A stretch of 64,000 bases of DNA, from NCBI GenBank assembly GCA_965644295.1, contig CBFFRP010000377.1, forward strand, positions 186,001 through 250,000, written 5' to 3'. The translations under genes and the position numbers were made by a program. The DNA comes from Paraphysomonas bandaiensis. Its lineage: Eukaryota; Chrysophyceae. Below the pieces are notes generated by a model. It did no database searches. It saw only the letters and a program-made list of their open reading frames with translations, and was not told the origin of the DNA. Shown here in pieces: positions 54,592-64,000 of this stretch (position 1 is its first letter; each line of letters starts with the position of its first letter).

Positions 54592-57500
54592 ATGGTTCAG
54601 TGGACAGGGAAGCGTATTGTGAAGCTCTCTCTCTTCAGGCAGGTTAACACAGCTGTGGTGGGGAGCATCGGACTAGAGCATGTGCTCTTCATGTGCCTCT
54701 ATGTCGTGTCTCTCTACTATTGCTATATCACTATTGGGGAGCAGCATTTGGAGGCTCTGTCTCGAGCTGAGGCGCAGAATATTGATATATTTGATGACTC
54801 GGAAAAGCTCCGTAACAGTGCGGAGAAATTCTTCGCAGGAGAGTCAGTAGAGGAGGACCCTTCTACTCCTGGAATTAGAATTCCTTCAAAATGGCTACCT
54901 GGTTTCTGGCCAAGTGTCAGTTTCGGTGTTATATGTATTTTACATGCTTTGATGGTGCTCGGACAGATGTGGTCTGTATCGTTTCGTTGTTTGATTCGGT
55001 TTCGTAAGGTGGACAATGTTAATGACGCCACTCACGCCCATGTTACGCCCCAGAAGCATCAAGGCAAAGAAGAGCTAGTAGAGCTTCAGCGTGTTGATAA
55101 CTCCACATTCATGGAATTCCATCGTAGAAAGTATATCTATGATCCCAAGCAGGATTCTTTCGTAAAAGTCAGATGTCGTGTGAACTACCCCCTACGACAT
55201 TTTATCAGATGGGGTGGAATACCTAGTCTGGATGTGTGCACTCAGTTAAGAAATCTACATGGTCCGAACAAATTTCAAATGAGAACGCCAGCATTCATGG
55301 AACTGTACTATGCTCAGATTACGTCGCCTTTCACCGTCTTCCAGATATTCTGCATCGTGCTATGGATGCTGGACGACTACTGGCAGTACTCACTTTTCAC
55401 CCTTTTTATGATTTGTTCATTTGAAGCGACAACTGTTTTTTCCCGGCTCAAGAGTATAGGAGCTCTCAAAGGAATGGGCAACGAACCCCGCCCCATATTC
55501 GTGCATCGGTGTGGTGAATGGCGAGAGGTGAGTACGGAAGAGCTTTTACCCGGTGACTTGTTTTCGCTGACAAAGCATGAGAAAGACGATGTTATTCCTT
55601 GTGATGCTCTCATTGTGCGAGGGGGTGCTGTGGTCAATGAATCAACCCTCACTGGAGAGAGTGTACCCCAGATGAAGGATGGGCTTGCCTCAGGTAGTCT
55701 GGGCGCTGTCGGCATTGATGATGACAGTCTCGATGAGGAAATTAGCATCAAGGGTCAACACAAAGTACATGCTTTATTTGGGGGCACCAGAGTGTTACAA
55801 GTAACCTCAGTGGCTGCTAGGACTGCGGAATTCGAGGAGGACCTCGCTGATGAGGAGGAGGCCGCCGAGGAAGTGGAGCCCCCAAGTTGTAGTGAGCAAG
55901 GAAATTGTGAATCAGTGGACCCTCTTAGCCCTCCGGACGGAGGTTGTCTTTGCTATTGCACGCGAACTGGATTTAGTTCTTCCCAGGGCAAGCTCGTGCG
56001 GATGATTGAACACTCCACGGCATCTGTGTCTGGGGACACGCGGGACACCGTACTTCTCCTCCTCCTGTTGCTGGTTTTTGCGCTTTCCGCCTCTGGTTAC
56101 GTCCTCTACAAGGGAATGCAGGATGACTCTAGGTCAAAGTACCAATTGCTTCTACATTGCATCCTTATCATCACATCCGTCATTCCGCCTGAGCTTCCCA
56201 TGCAAACCGCATTAGCAGTGAATGCCTCATTGATGACTTTGATGAAGATGCAAATATTCTGCACTGAGCCCTTCCGTGTACCGATTGCGGGGAAAGTGGA
56301 CACATGCGTCTTCGACAAAACGGGAACTCTAACTACTGACGAGCTGGTAGCTGTGGGTATTGTTTCCCCGTTGGTACGAGTGGAGCACCTTAGGAAACTT
56401 CACGAGGAGGCGATACTGGCAATGGAGAAATCTGCTAGAGAGCAGACTAGGACAGGACCCGCCTCCAAGCGTGGCAGCGATGCACCATCTTCTGCGCCTT
56501 CCGTTGTATCTGCTGCCACGGCGGGAATGACCCCCATTTCTGAAGCCTTCCCTGATGCGACCCTCGTTCTCGGGGCCTGCCACTCTGTTGTTCTGGTTGA
56601 CGGTAAACCTGCTGGTGATCCGTTAGAGGTTGCGTCGCTGAAGGCGATCAAGTGGGAGATTCCTCCTGTGGGCAAAGACTGTGCCAGACCAAAACCTGAA
56701 ACTATGGTGGAGCGACAGGTTAAAGTGCACACTCTAGACTCTGGTGATGTACCTATTACTCAAGTCAAGATACTCTCCCGACATCATTTCAGCAGCAAGC
56801 TGCAACGCATGAGCGTCGTCGCACGGGTAAAGGGTGACTCTGGGGGCGCTTGGGCTCTTGTCAAGGGTAGCCCGGATGCCTTGAGCGTAATGTGTGTAGA
56901 TTGCCCACCGGACTACCACAAAGTTGCTGCAGATTTAGCCAAACGTGGGATGAGAGTTATTGCTCTTGGTTTAAGGCGATTGGTAAGTCCTGAGGAGATC
57001 CAGAACTGCTGCGACTCCAGAGCCAGTACTGAAACTAACCTCAGGTTTGCTGGTTTTGTTGCGTTCACCTGTCGCGTCAGAAAGGATACAGCAACTTGTG
57101 TTCAGAACTTGCGCAAGGGTGGAAACGCTGTCATCATGGCAACCGGGGATGCAACATTGACAGCCGTTCATGTCGCACAGGAGGTGGGGATTACGAGCTC
57201 CTCCAAAAAGGGCATTCTTATTCTCGAAGGAAAAGATACTGGCTTTCAGTGGATAGACTATGATTCTGGGGATGTAGCTGGCGTTGTGTTTTCAGTGGAG
57301 TCAATGCCCTCTGTTGCGAGGGACTATGACTTGTGTGTTACTGGTGCCACACTTAACGCTGTTACGGAAAAATTCCCGGGAATAGCCGCACACATGGATA
57401 AGTTCGTAGTTTACGCTCGAATGAGACCTGACGAAAAAGAGAGAGTAATATTAGCCATGAAAAACCATGGAAATACGGTGCTTATGTGCGGCGACGGTAG

Positions 57501-59244
57501 CAACGACGTGGGGGCTCTTAAACAGGCGCACGTTGGCGTAGCTCTGCTGAGCGGGTTTGGAGACCTCAATGTTTCACGGGAAAAGGGGACAGATGAAGCG
57601 GCAAAGAAGGAAGGAGGCGCGGATGCGAAAAAGCATCCTGTGACAGCTCTCATGACTCACCAGGACTTTGAGGTGTGTGTATATGTGGAGTATAATTCCC
57701 CTCTCATAGCTTTTTTTGAAGGAGCTAAAACGAATGCGAGTCCAGGAAATTAAGACGCGATTGCGGCAAATAGGAGTGGAACCAGACGACTTCCCTGATT
57801 GTGTGGAGAAGAACGACCTAATTGAGTTGTACCGCAAGAAATCAGCGGCCAAAGCCCAGGAGAACCACGATCTCAAGCGACAGAAAGAGCTGATGAAGAT
57901 GAATCCTAAGGTCGAATATGTTCACTGGTTGAATTTCCTATATGTAAGGCTCATGTTGTACAGGAAAGACAAAAGTTTCTTGCGGAAGAGCGAAAAGCCC
58001 TGGCAATTAAGCAGCAGGAGGACTTTAAGAAGGAGTATGATGAACTTCTTGCCAAGGGGGAAAGTTGGGCGATGATGAAAGCAATGCAGAATGTTTGGAA
58101 GCGTAACATGGAGGAGGCAAAGAAGAAATCTAAAGATAATTCTCTAACTGGCTCAGCTGGACGAATGGCGGCATTGATGGACGAAATGGAGGGGATGGAG
58201 GATTTGGAGACACCCATGGTTAAGATTGGAGATGCCAGTGTAGCGTCTCCTTTTACATCAAAAATGCCCTCTATCAAGGGCACCGTTGATATCATTCGAC
58301 AGGGGCGGTGCACCCTAGTGACGACCATACAAATGTACCAAATACTGGCTCTCAATTGCCTTATCAACGCCTACTCTTTGTCTGTTCTTCACTTGGACGG
58401 TGTAAAATATGGGGACAGACAAATGACTTCTCTTGGGATTCTTATGTCGGTCTCTTTCGTTACCATTTCTCGGTCCAAACCTCTCGATCAGCTGTCTTCA
58501 GTTCTCCCACTGAAATCTGTTTTCCACCCTGCGTTATTTTTTAGCCTTTTGGGACAATTTGCCCTTCATATTGGTACTATGTACTTCTTAGTGAAAGAGT
58601 GCAAATCTTACCTACCTGAGGATCACGTTGTCGAACTCGACAGTGAGTTCAAGCCAAACATCGTTAATTCCGTTGTTTTTTTGGTTACGGCTGTTCAGCA
58701 GGTTAGCGTGTTCGTTGTTAATCTAAAAGGTCCCCCTTTCATGGGCGGGCTTGTACAGAACACACCTTTGCTGTGGTCGTTGGTGATAACATTCGTCGGT
58801 ACTTTCCTTCTTGCCTCCGAGTCGATTCCGCAACTGAATTCCGGGTTACAACTGGAACCATTCCCATCCGTTGCATTCCGGAACATGGTCCTACTATGCC
58901 TTGCAGTGGATGTGGCAGGAGCCTTTTTATGGGACCGTTTTTTGTTGGGGTTACTGGCATTTCCAGTTTTGAAAGCTTCTCTCGAGAATACCACACGCAA
59001 AGAAATAATGAGCATTATGCGAGTGGTGGCAATCGTATGTGCTGCATTGTATTATCTGGCCTCGCAGGACTACACCGAGCTGTTAGAGGAGATGGAACGA
59101 CAGGAGGCTGCAGCAAAATTGGCGGAGGGTGGATCCGCTGCAGCTGATAGTGGTAGTGCTGGGTGGATGGAGTACTCAGCATCTGAAGGAGAGAGTGCTA
59201 GCATGTTCGAGCGCACAGTTTCTAGTGTTGGTAAAGAGTTGTAG
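54592..59244 (+). CDS. P5A-type ATPase (ATP13A1/Spf1), with SAP-like insert
   Basis: An ER P-type ATPase that in yeast and animals extracts misinserted transmembrane helices. Exons 54592-57672, 57722-57910 and 57964-59244 (introns 49 and 53 nt) give 1,516 residues, about 300 more than the human protein. Marks: N-terminal hydrophobic segments (about 25-50 and 105-130), TGES (354-357), the P5A signature PPELPMQ (532-538), phosphorylation loop DKTGT (575-579), and GDGSND (967-972). The conserved return KIGDASVASPFTSKMPSI is followed by the last membrane helices. Between GDGSND and the membrane return lies an unusual insert. Exon 2 opens with ELKRMRVQEIKTRLRQIG, and CVEKNDLIELYRKK follows, forming a SAP-like helix-turn-helix (about 1028-1068); a charged coiled coil then runs to about 1140. 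The catalytic residues are intact. Confidence 0.92.
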
Positions 59245-59718
59245 TTCTAATAGAGCTGATCGTTTATAAGTCGGAAATATCCTATATAATAAATTCGAAT
59301 TCTCATATCGACCTTGTTGGAGATAGAAATTGAAATATAAAATTGTTGAATTGTTAAGACAACCTATGCTGTCATGCTACATATATTAACAATGCATCTT
59401 GTTGGGGTACGTGGCATGGCCAAGCACATGACAAGTAACACAAGAAGAAGACGCCGTACTCTGGATGCTAATAGAGGTCGTTTCAAGGTTCATGATAGAT
59501 TATTAGAGTAAATACTACATCTGGAGACAGTGTAAAGCAATCTGTGCACTTGAATATTCAAGAGATGTCAACAAAAAGTGGTTAGTTCATCGACTTCATA
59601 GAGGGTTACTCGAATATGGCATTGACACGAAATGGAGTAGTGATGGCTGGCAGAAAAGTAGGGAGAAGAGAGTGTTGGAATATGTATGGTTCTCTAAGAT
59701 AGTACTGTGTACTGTAGA
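59245..59718. other. 3' flank of the P5A ATPase gene
   Basis: About 470 bp. A 31-codon Arg-rich frame begins at about 59415 (MAKHMTSNTRRRRRTLD...) but is too short to call. No repeat recognised. Confidence 0.5.
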
Positions 59719-60221
59719 ATACGTTAAATACAACCCTCAACAAAGTCGGACTTGCGCCTTTTCATGGTGTTCTGGGGGATAAGTACCGGAGAGATTCTCT
59801 CTCTGGGAAACTAACGTGAGCCGCAAACATAGTCAGCAGATATTATTCTGCCCACTCATAGCCGAATGCTTGTGTGGTACAAGGGACACCAATAATTTTC
59901 ACATGTGTAGACGTCTTTAAGCCCTGACGAATAAACAGGCATCCGGGACAGGACCCACCTGAAGGGTAACCGGTAACCGGGGTATTGGGCTGCCTGCTGA
60001 TGTCAAGCATCCGGGGTGGTCGCCCCTTCTTGGTGCTTGCGGCGACGCACAAGCAGCTTCCGTAGCATTAAATAGTAGGATAAAAAAAGTATGTACTGAT
60101 TAATTACAGGTAGAGGTCTAACTAGTTTGTCTAGCATTCATCTATAGCTACTAAGTTGGTGCAGGTTGTTAACGCCTATTGCTAATAATAAGACTTTCAA
60201 TATAATATACGTTAAATACAA
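59719..60221 (+). mobile_element. SINE-like repeat copy B with 15-bp target duplication
   Basis: The repeat (59734-60206, 473 bp) starts CCCTCAACAAAGTCGG and ends AAGACTTTCAATATAAT. It is flanked by ATACGTTAAATACAA at 59719-59733 and 60207-60221. Its sequence is close to copy A. Confidence 0.88.
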
Positions 60222-60761
60222 TGTCTCTACCTCAACATGCTGAAGGAGGCACTGACTATGGCACTATATGTTTGATGCTAAAAGACGTCAGAAATTTGTT
60301 TTGAGATTGAAGTGGATGCGTGTCGGAACGGCCATGGCATCATGTCGGAGAGGTAATATTATTGCTACAATGAGATGAAGAATACAATAGAATTCCTGTA
60401 GTAAAATACAAAAGCCAAGTACTCACAGCTACTGAAAGAGTATTGTCTTGTTATGCCTCACGTGATAGCTATCTGTGTGTTGGGAAGTATATATATGGGG
60501 GCACTTGACGTGGATATAGATACAGATTATCAGTTTGATATTATAATATTATATATGTATTATACATATTATATGTAAACGAGACAATAATGATCACAAT
60601 TATAAATGCGGTATCTATTGGACTTAATTTATGTCGGTGAATTTTAAGCTTCACTCTGTTAGCAACAGACGAAGAATATGGACTCGCGGTATCAAGGCTG
60701 CAGCAGTGAGGAGAGGAATCAACAACGTAGTACTTATTAGCTGATGATATGAATGGGAGAA

Positions 60762-60778
60762 AAGGGTTAGGGTTAGGG
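60762..60778 (+). repeat. Interstitial telomere-like repeat
   Basis: Two and a half TTAGGG units in otherwise unrelated sequence. Confidence 0.6.
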
Positions 60779-61050
60779 TATAATGAACGACACTACTGTG
60801 GTGATGAAAAAGAAGGTTTCTAATCAAAATAAATGACTACCGTGGCAATCAGCAAGAGAAGACTATTAAGGAGTGCACTTGAGGGAGAATATATATCATA
60901 ACAAAGTACCTTCTTCAGAGAGGCTGGGAGATTCTCACAGAGTACTTCTTCCACGAGCTCAAAGGACCCAGTGCAGAACAATCTTCATAGAGAGCGGACT
61001 GAGACGATTCCAAAGTCACCAAAATCTGAGAGAATAGGAGAGGGAATGTT

Positions 61051-61395
61051 GTACCGCTGAGAGGTAGTGTATGACGTGTACTGGTTGAGTGATGTATATG
61101 TTGAGCTGGGTGAATACTGTATCATGAGATAATAGTATGTGTGGCGTGAATAGGTTCTATGATGACTATATATATTGTGTACAGAGTTATACTGCTACAA
61201 TGTGTGTTATATCTCGTTATTAGCGGTGTGAATACATTTTATAAATATTGTTATACAACGTGTGTCTCACGATGAGCTGAGCGAAGACTCAGTATACTCA
61301 TTATGTACCGCTGAGAGATAGTGTATGACGTGTGTTGATTGAGTGATCTATATGTTGAACTGACTGAATACTTTAGTAATAGATATGTGTGACCT
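61051..61395. repeat. Diverged direct duplication
   Basis: GTACCGCTGAGAG(G/A)TAGTGTATGACGTGT and the 60 bp after it occur at 61051 and again at 61305, about 80-85% alike by eye. Function unknown. Confidence 0.65.
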
Positions 61396-62033
61396 ATTGG
61401 TTATGTGATGGTTATGTAATATGATGTATTAGGGTATAGATAGCACTACTACTGTATGTATAATGTAACCGTTGCATTCTCACTTTTAATATAAAATTTA
61501 TTAAATGTCTCTAAAATCATGTTCTCTTTACACCTACTACATTATTAATTGCTAAATGCAACAAAACTTCAACTTAAATCAATATTTTCAAAATTTCACC
61601 AGGTTTCGACCGCTTTACCAGGTTTGGGCATCATATCAACTTTTATTAACAAGAATTAAAATTAGATAAGAATAGAGGGAGCAGGTAAAATAGCTGCAAC
61701 ACCCTTCTCTCAGATAATTAATCATCTGTTGAGCTCAATAATATTATACCCAATGAGCGATTATATATATATATATTATATAATACCAAAGTAATATATA
61801 TATATATAGTAGTAATTCATAAGCTCAACATTGTCCATATGATGGTATAGATAGTATATATATATAAAATAATATATTATATTATACAGTGATGAATGTA
61901 TAATATAATATTATTATGATTATAATGATGACCCTTCTAAAATATGTTTATTTAAAATCTGAAGCTTGTGTATTACCATGTGATATAATATTATATTATA
62001 AAATACTATAATTACTTAAGGTAAAATAACCCT

Positions 62034-62530
62034 CAACAAAGTCGGACTCGCACCTTTTTCGTGGTGTTCTGGGGGATAATAACCAAAACTGGACAACTCA
62101 CGTGGCGCTATAAATATGATATCATCTATCTCTAGTTACGTTTACATGTCCTAGGAAGTTTTAAACTATATACATATATTATTATTACTATTTAGTTATT
62201 AGTTATATATATTATATTATATATATATTATACTACTACAGGCATGATGTATGTGGTTACATCGTGTTGCGTTCTGGCTTTGGTATACCTACAAAGTCAA
62301 GCGTCTGGGAGGACCACCTTAAGGACTAAAACCTACAGAAATTCAGCAGATGTCAGGTATATATATCAACCCCATGCCTTCTCACCTCGTGTGCTTTGAA
62401 TGATTGATAGCGTTGGTGACTCCACAGTGACGCACAAATAGTAGGATATTAACATCAGTATTTATTAGGTTATTTCAATCTAGTATCCCCTTGCTTACAC
62501 GTCTACTGCTAAATAAACAGACATTCAACC
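62034..62530 (+). repeat. SINE-like repeat copy G (diverged)
   Basis: Head CCCTCAACAAAGTCGGACTCGCACC matches the family exactly. The middle is replaced or scrambled by AT-rich sequence (62110-62260). The tail from GTCAAGCGTCTGGG, through CAGCAGATGTCAGGTATATA, to GCTAAATAAACAGACATTCAACC is recognisable. No target duplication found. Confidence 0.7.
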
Positions 62531-63574
62531 TTGACTGACTTCTTCTTCAGCGTAACAAAAATAGGAAATTATTTACTTTTTCGTACAGTTAGGAAGAATA
62601 ATACTGATATCAAGAGAATAAAAGAGGAGTACATATGGTGATATTATAGGACCACAAAGAATTCAAGTGAGTATAGAATTAACCTGGTGGTTATGTTTAC
62701 ATTTTTATTTATTATTATTTGCATAACAAATAAAAAGGTTTTTAATTTCCGATTGGAATAGTGTTGCTGGTGGGACGGACTTGTACATTCGATAGTATTT
62801 GATTGGTTTGTATATCAATGCGTGGTATGTAACTTCTATACCGTACATGATGAAATGCATTTTTCATTTATTACTTATTACTTACTACTGACTTATAGCT
62901 AATAGCTACGACAAGTCATTTTTGTGGCTGTGACATATGTCCGCTTCGTAATCGTTCCCTGTTACACGATAAAATACCCCTTTGATCTACTCAGCGCGTG
63001 TACTGAAATTCCTCTTCCTTGTAGTTTTCGACGATGTGCGTATACGAGAGATGCTCTCTGCTATCTGTTATGCAACCGACGTTGCCAGCTAACTGGGTGC
63101 GCCAGGCGGTCAGCCAGGCTTGTCTTGTTGACTTTTATTGCATCATACGTTTTTACTGGGTAAGTTCAGCACCTTTCAGAAAGTCAGAAAGTACAAGCTA
63201 AGGAGATTCTGCTGCATTGCTATCTCGTAGACATAGGATATGTCAAAGAATGAAAAAAGTTTGACTGTTCAATCAGAACACTTAATTATACAATTAGATA
63301 AGTCTTATTCTGGACTCTGGACAACGACTACATGATATGCGATACAATGTACACGGGCACCGATATAACCAGATATCATCCACTATCTAAAAAGTGATTT
63401 GAGGCTGACTGCACGCAATCAGATTCCAGAACCCACATTCAATTGCTATGCTGTAAGGCCCGAACGATGAAATCACACAACAAGGAGCATCAATCAAATA
63501 AATAACCTTCTCGCACACACATTTCGAGAACTATATCCTGCTTTTTACGACTTTTTACGATTTCGAAATACATC
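62531..63574. other. Spacer before the right-edge gene
   Basis: About 1 kb. A plus-strand open stretch (62924-63163) has mixed composition and ends at a GTAAGT-like site; it was considered as an exon but has no start context or homology I recognise. Confidence 0.5.
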
Positions 63575-64000
63575 TCACGTTTGAACATCGTTTTCGTCCT
63601 CTCCTAGTACTCCAAATACTCCCGATATGGTTGACATTCGGACTGATGAAGAGTTCGTCTGGTCCTCATCATGCTCATCATCGTGCCCCCGAGGAGTAGA
63701 AAGATTGGGCGCGGAGTGTCTGTTAGTTAAGGTGTTTATCTTACGTCCTCCACCCCGACCACGGCTGACATTCATAGGTCTCAAAGATATGGATCCCAGC
63801 GCCACTCGCTTTCGTTGTTTTTCCTCACTTTCGTCGGATATATCACCATCGCTAGAGGACTTGCGCACAGAGGACTTAGTTTCGTCAGCACCATGAGGGG
63901 TATGGATATGTCCTACTTTTGAACTGCTAGGTGCTGCAATAAAAAATTACGACAACACGTCAAAAGTAAAAGTAAACTTAATACCTGTAGAGATCGATAT
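63575..64000 (-). CDS. Partial gene, Ser/Arg/Gly-rich C-terminus
   Basis: The 3' end of a gene that continues past the right edge. The last exon is 63933-63575; a 51-nt intron (63984-63934, CTACAG|GTATTA to ATTGCAG) separates it from an exon running beyond 64000. The visible protein, about 120 residues, is low-complexity: an acidic/Ser stretch (SSSDGDISDESEEKQRKR), an RGRGGGRK patch suggestive of nucleic-acid binding, then RHSAPNLSTPRG and an acidic end. RHSAPNLS resembles a phosphorylation/14-3-3-type site. No domain can be named. Confidence 0.6.

Larger units (their letters stand above)
60222..62033. other. Gene-free, AT-rich region
   Basis: About 1.8 kb without a supported gene. It holds a short telomere-like run (AGGGTTAGGGTTAGGG, about 60762-60778) and a diverged direct duplication (61051-61145 against 61305-61395). 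Pure AT stretches follow at 61740-62010. Confidence 0.6.

Noticed and set aside
59415-59510. 31-codon Arg-rich frame after the P5A gene
   Set aside because: Too short, no splice partners or motif seen.
62924-63163. 79-codon plus-strand frame as an exon
   Set aside because: No start context, no homology recognised, and flanks are AT-rich without a partner exon.
1-64000. CRISPR arrays, operons, ribosome-binding sites, phage genes
   Set aside because: Nothing of the kind; spliceosomal introns and LTR retrotransposons show a eukaryotic nuclear genome.

Overview
The window is nuclear DNA from a eukaryote, probably a microbial or aquatic one. Genes are split by very short spliceosomal introns (about 43-77 nt, GT-AG with one probable GC-AG, CTAAC/CTAAT-like branch sites) and separated by AT-rich, repeat-filled spacers. 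The standard code fits. Arp1 (dynactin) implies cytoplasmic dynein and argues against land plants and red algae, and a helicase-containing Dicer implies RNA interference. I cannot name the species.

Genes from left to right: agmatine deiminase (-), mitochondrial enoyl reductase MECR (+), Ppn1/SMPDL-like metallophosphatase (-), IQ-motif Ser/Pro-repeat protein (+), BAR-RhoGAP (-), DBP5-type DEAD-box helicase (+), Cys/Met-metabolism PLP enzyme (-), Dicer (+), two small uncertain genes (-), Arp1 (-), METTL2/6/8-type methyltransferase (-), NOM1 (+), DUF389 membrane protein (-), P5A ATPase (+), and a partial gene leaving the right edge (-). Exons were joined by hand; where given, the joins keep the reading frame and match family motifs. 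Most neighbouring genes are head-to-head or tail-to-tail.

Mobile DNA takes up about a quarter of the window. There are three Ty1/copia elements. Element 1 (2635-7622, - strand) is intact, lies inside a (TGTA)n microsatellite and has unusual CG-ended LTRs. Elements 2 (17512-23023, +) and 3 (46114-51407, -) belong to a second type in which the gag start codon lies inside the 5' LTR and a TGGTAGCG primer site lies inside gag; each carries one frameshift. A family of about 350-500 bp non-coding repeats has 13-15 bp target duplications, pointing to LINE-type (SINE-like) mobilisation. A 36-bp palindrome with an 8-bp target duplication looks like a minimal hAT MITE. There is also a 176-bp foldback, a 1.8-kb inverted repeat between two divergent genes, and long TGTA microsatellites.

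The host genes do not form one pathway. They are a housekeeping mix: polyamine precursor, mitochondrial fatty acid synthesis, phosphate/lipid, transsulfuration, mRNA export, ribosome biogenesis, dynactin, ER membrane transport. The features most worth following are the copia LTR/gag overlap, the SINE-like family, the mirror-image promoter repeat, the SAP-like insert in the P5A ATPase, and the Dicer gene surrounded by hairpin-forming repeats.
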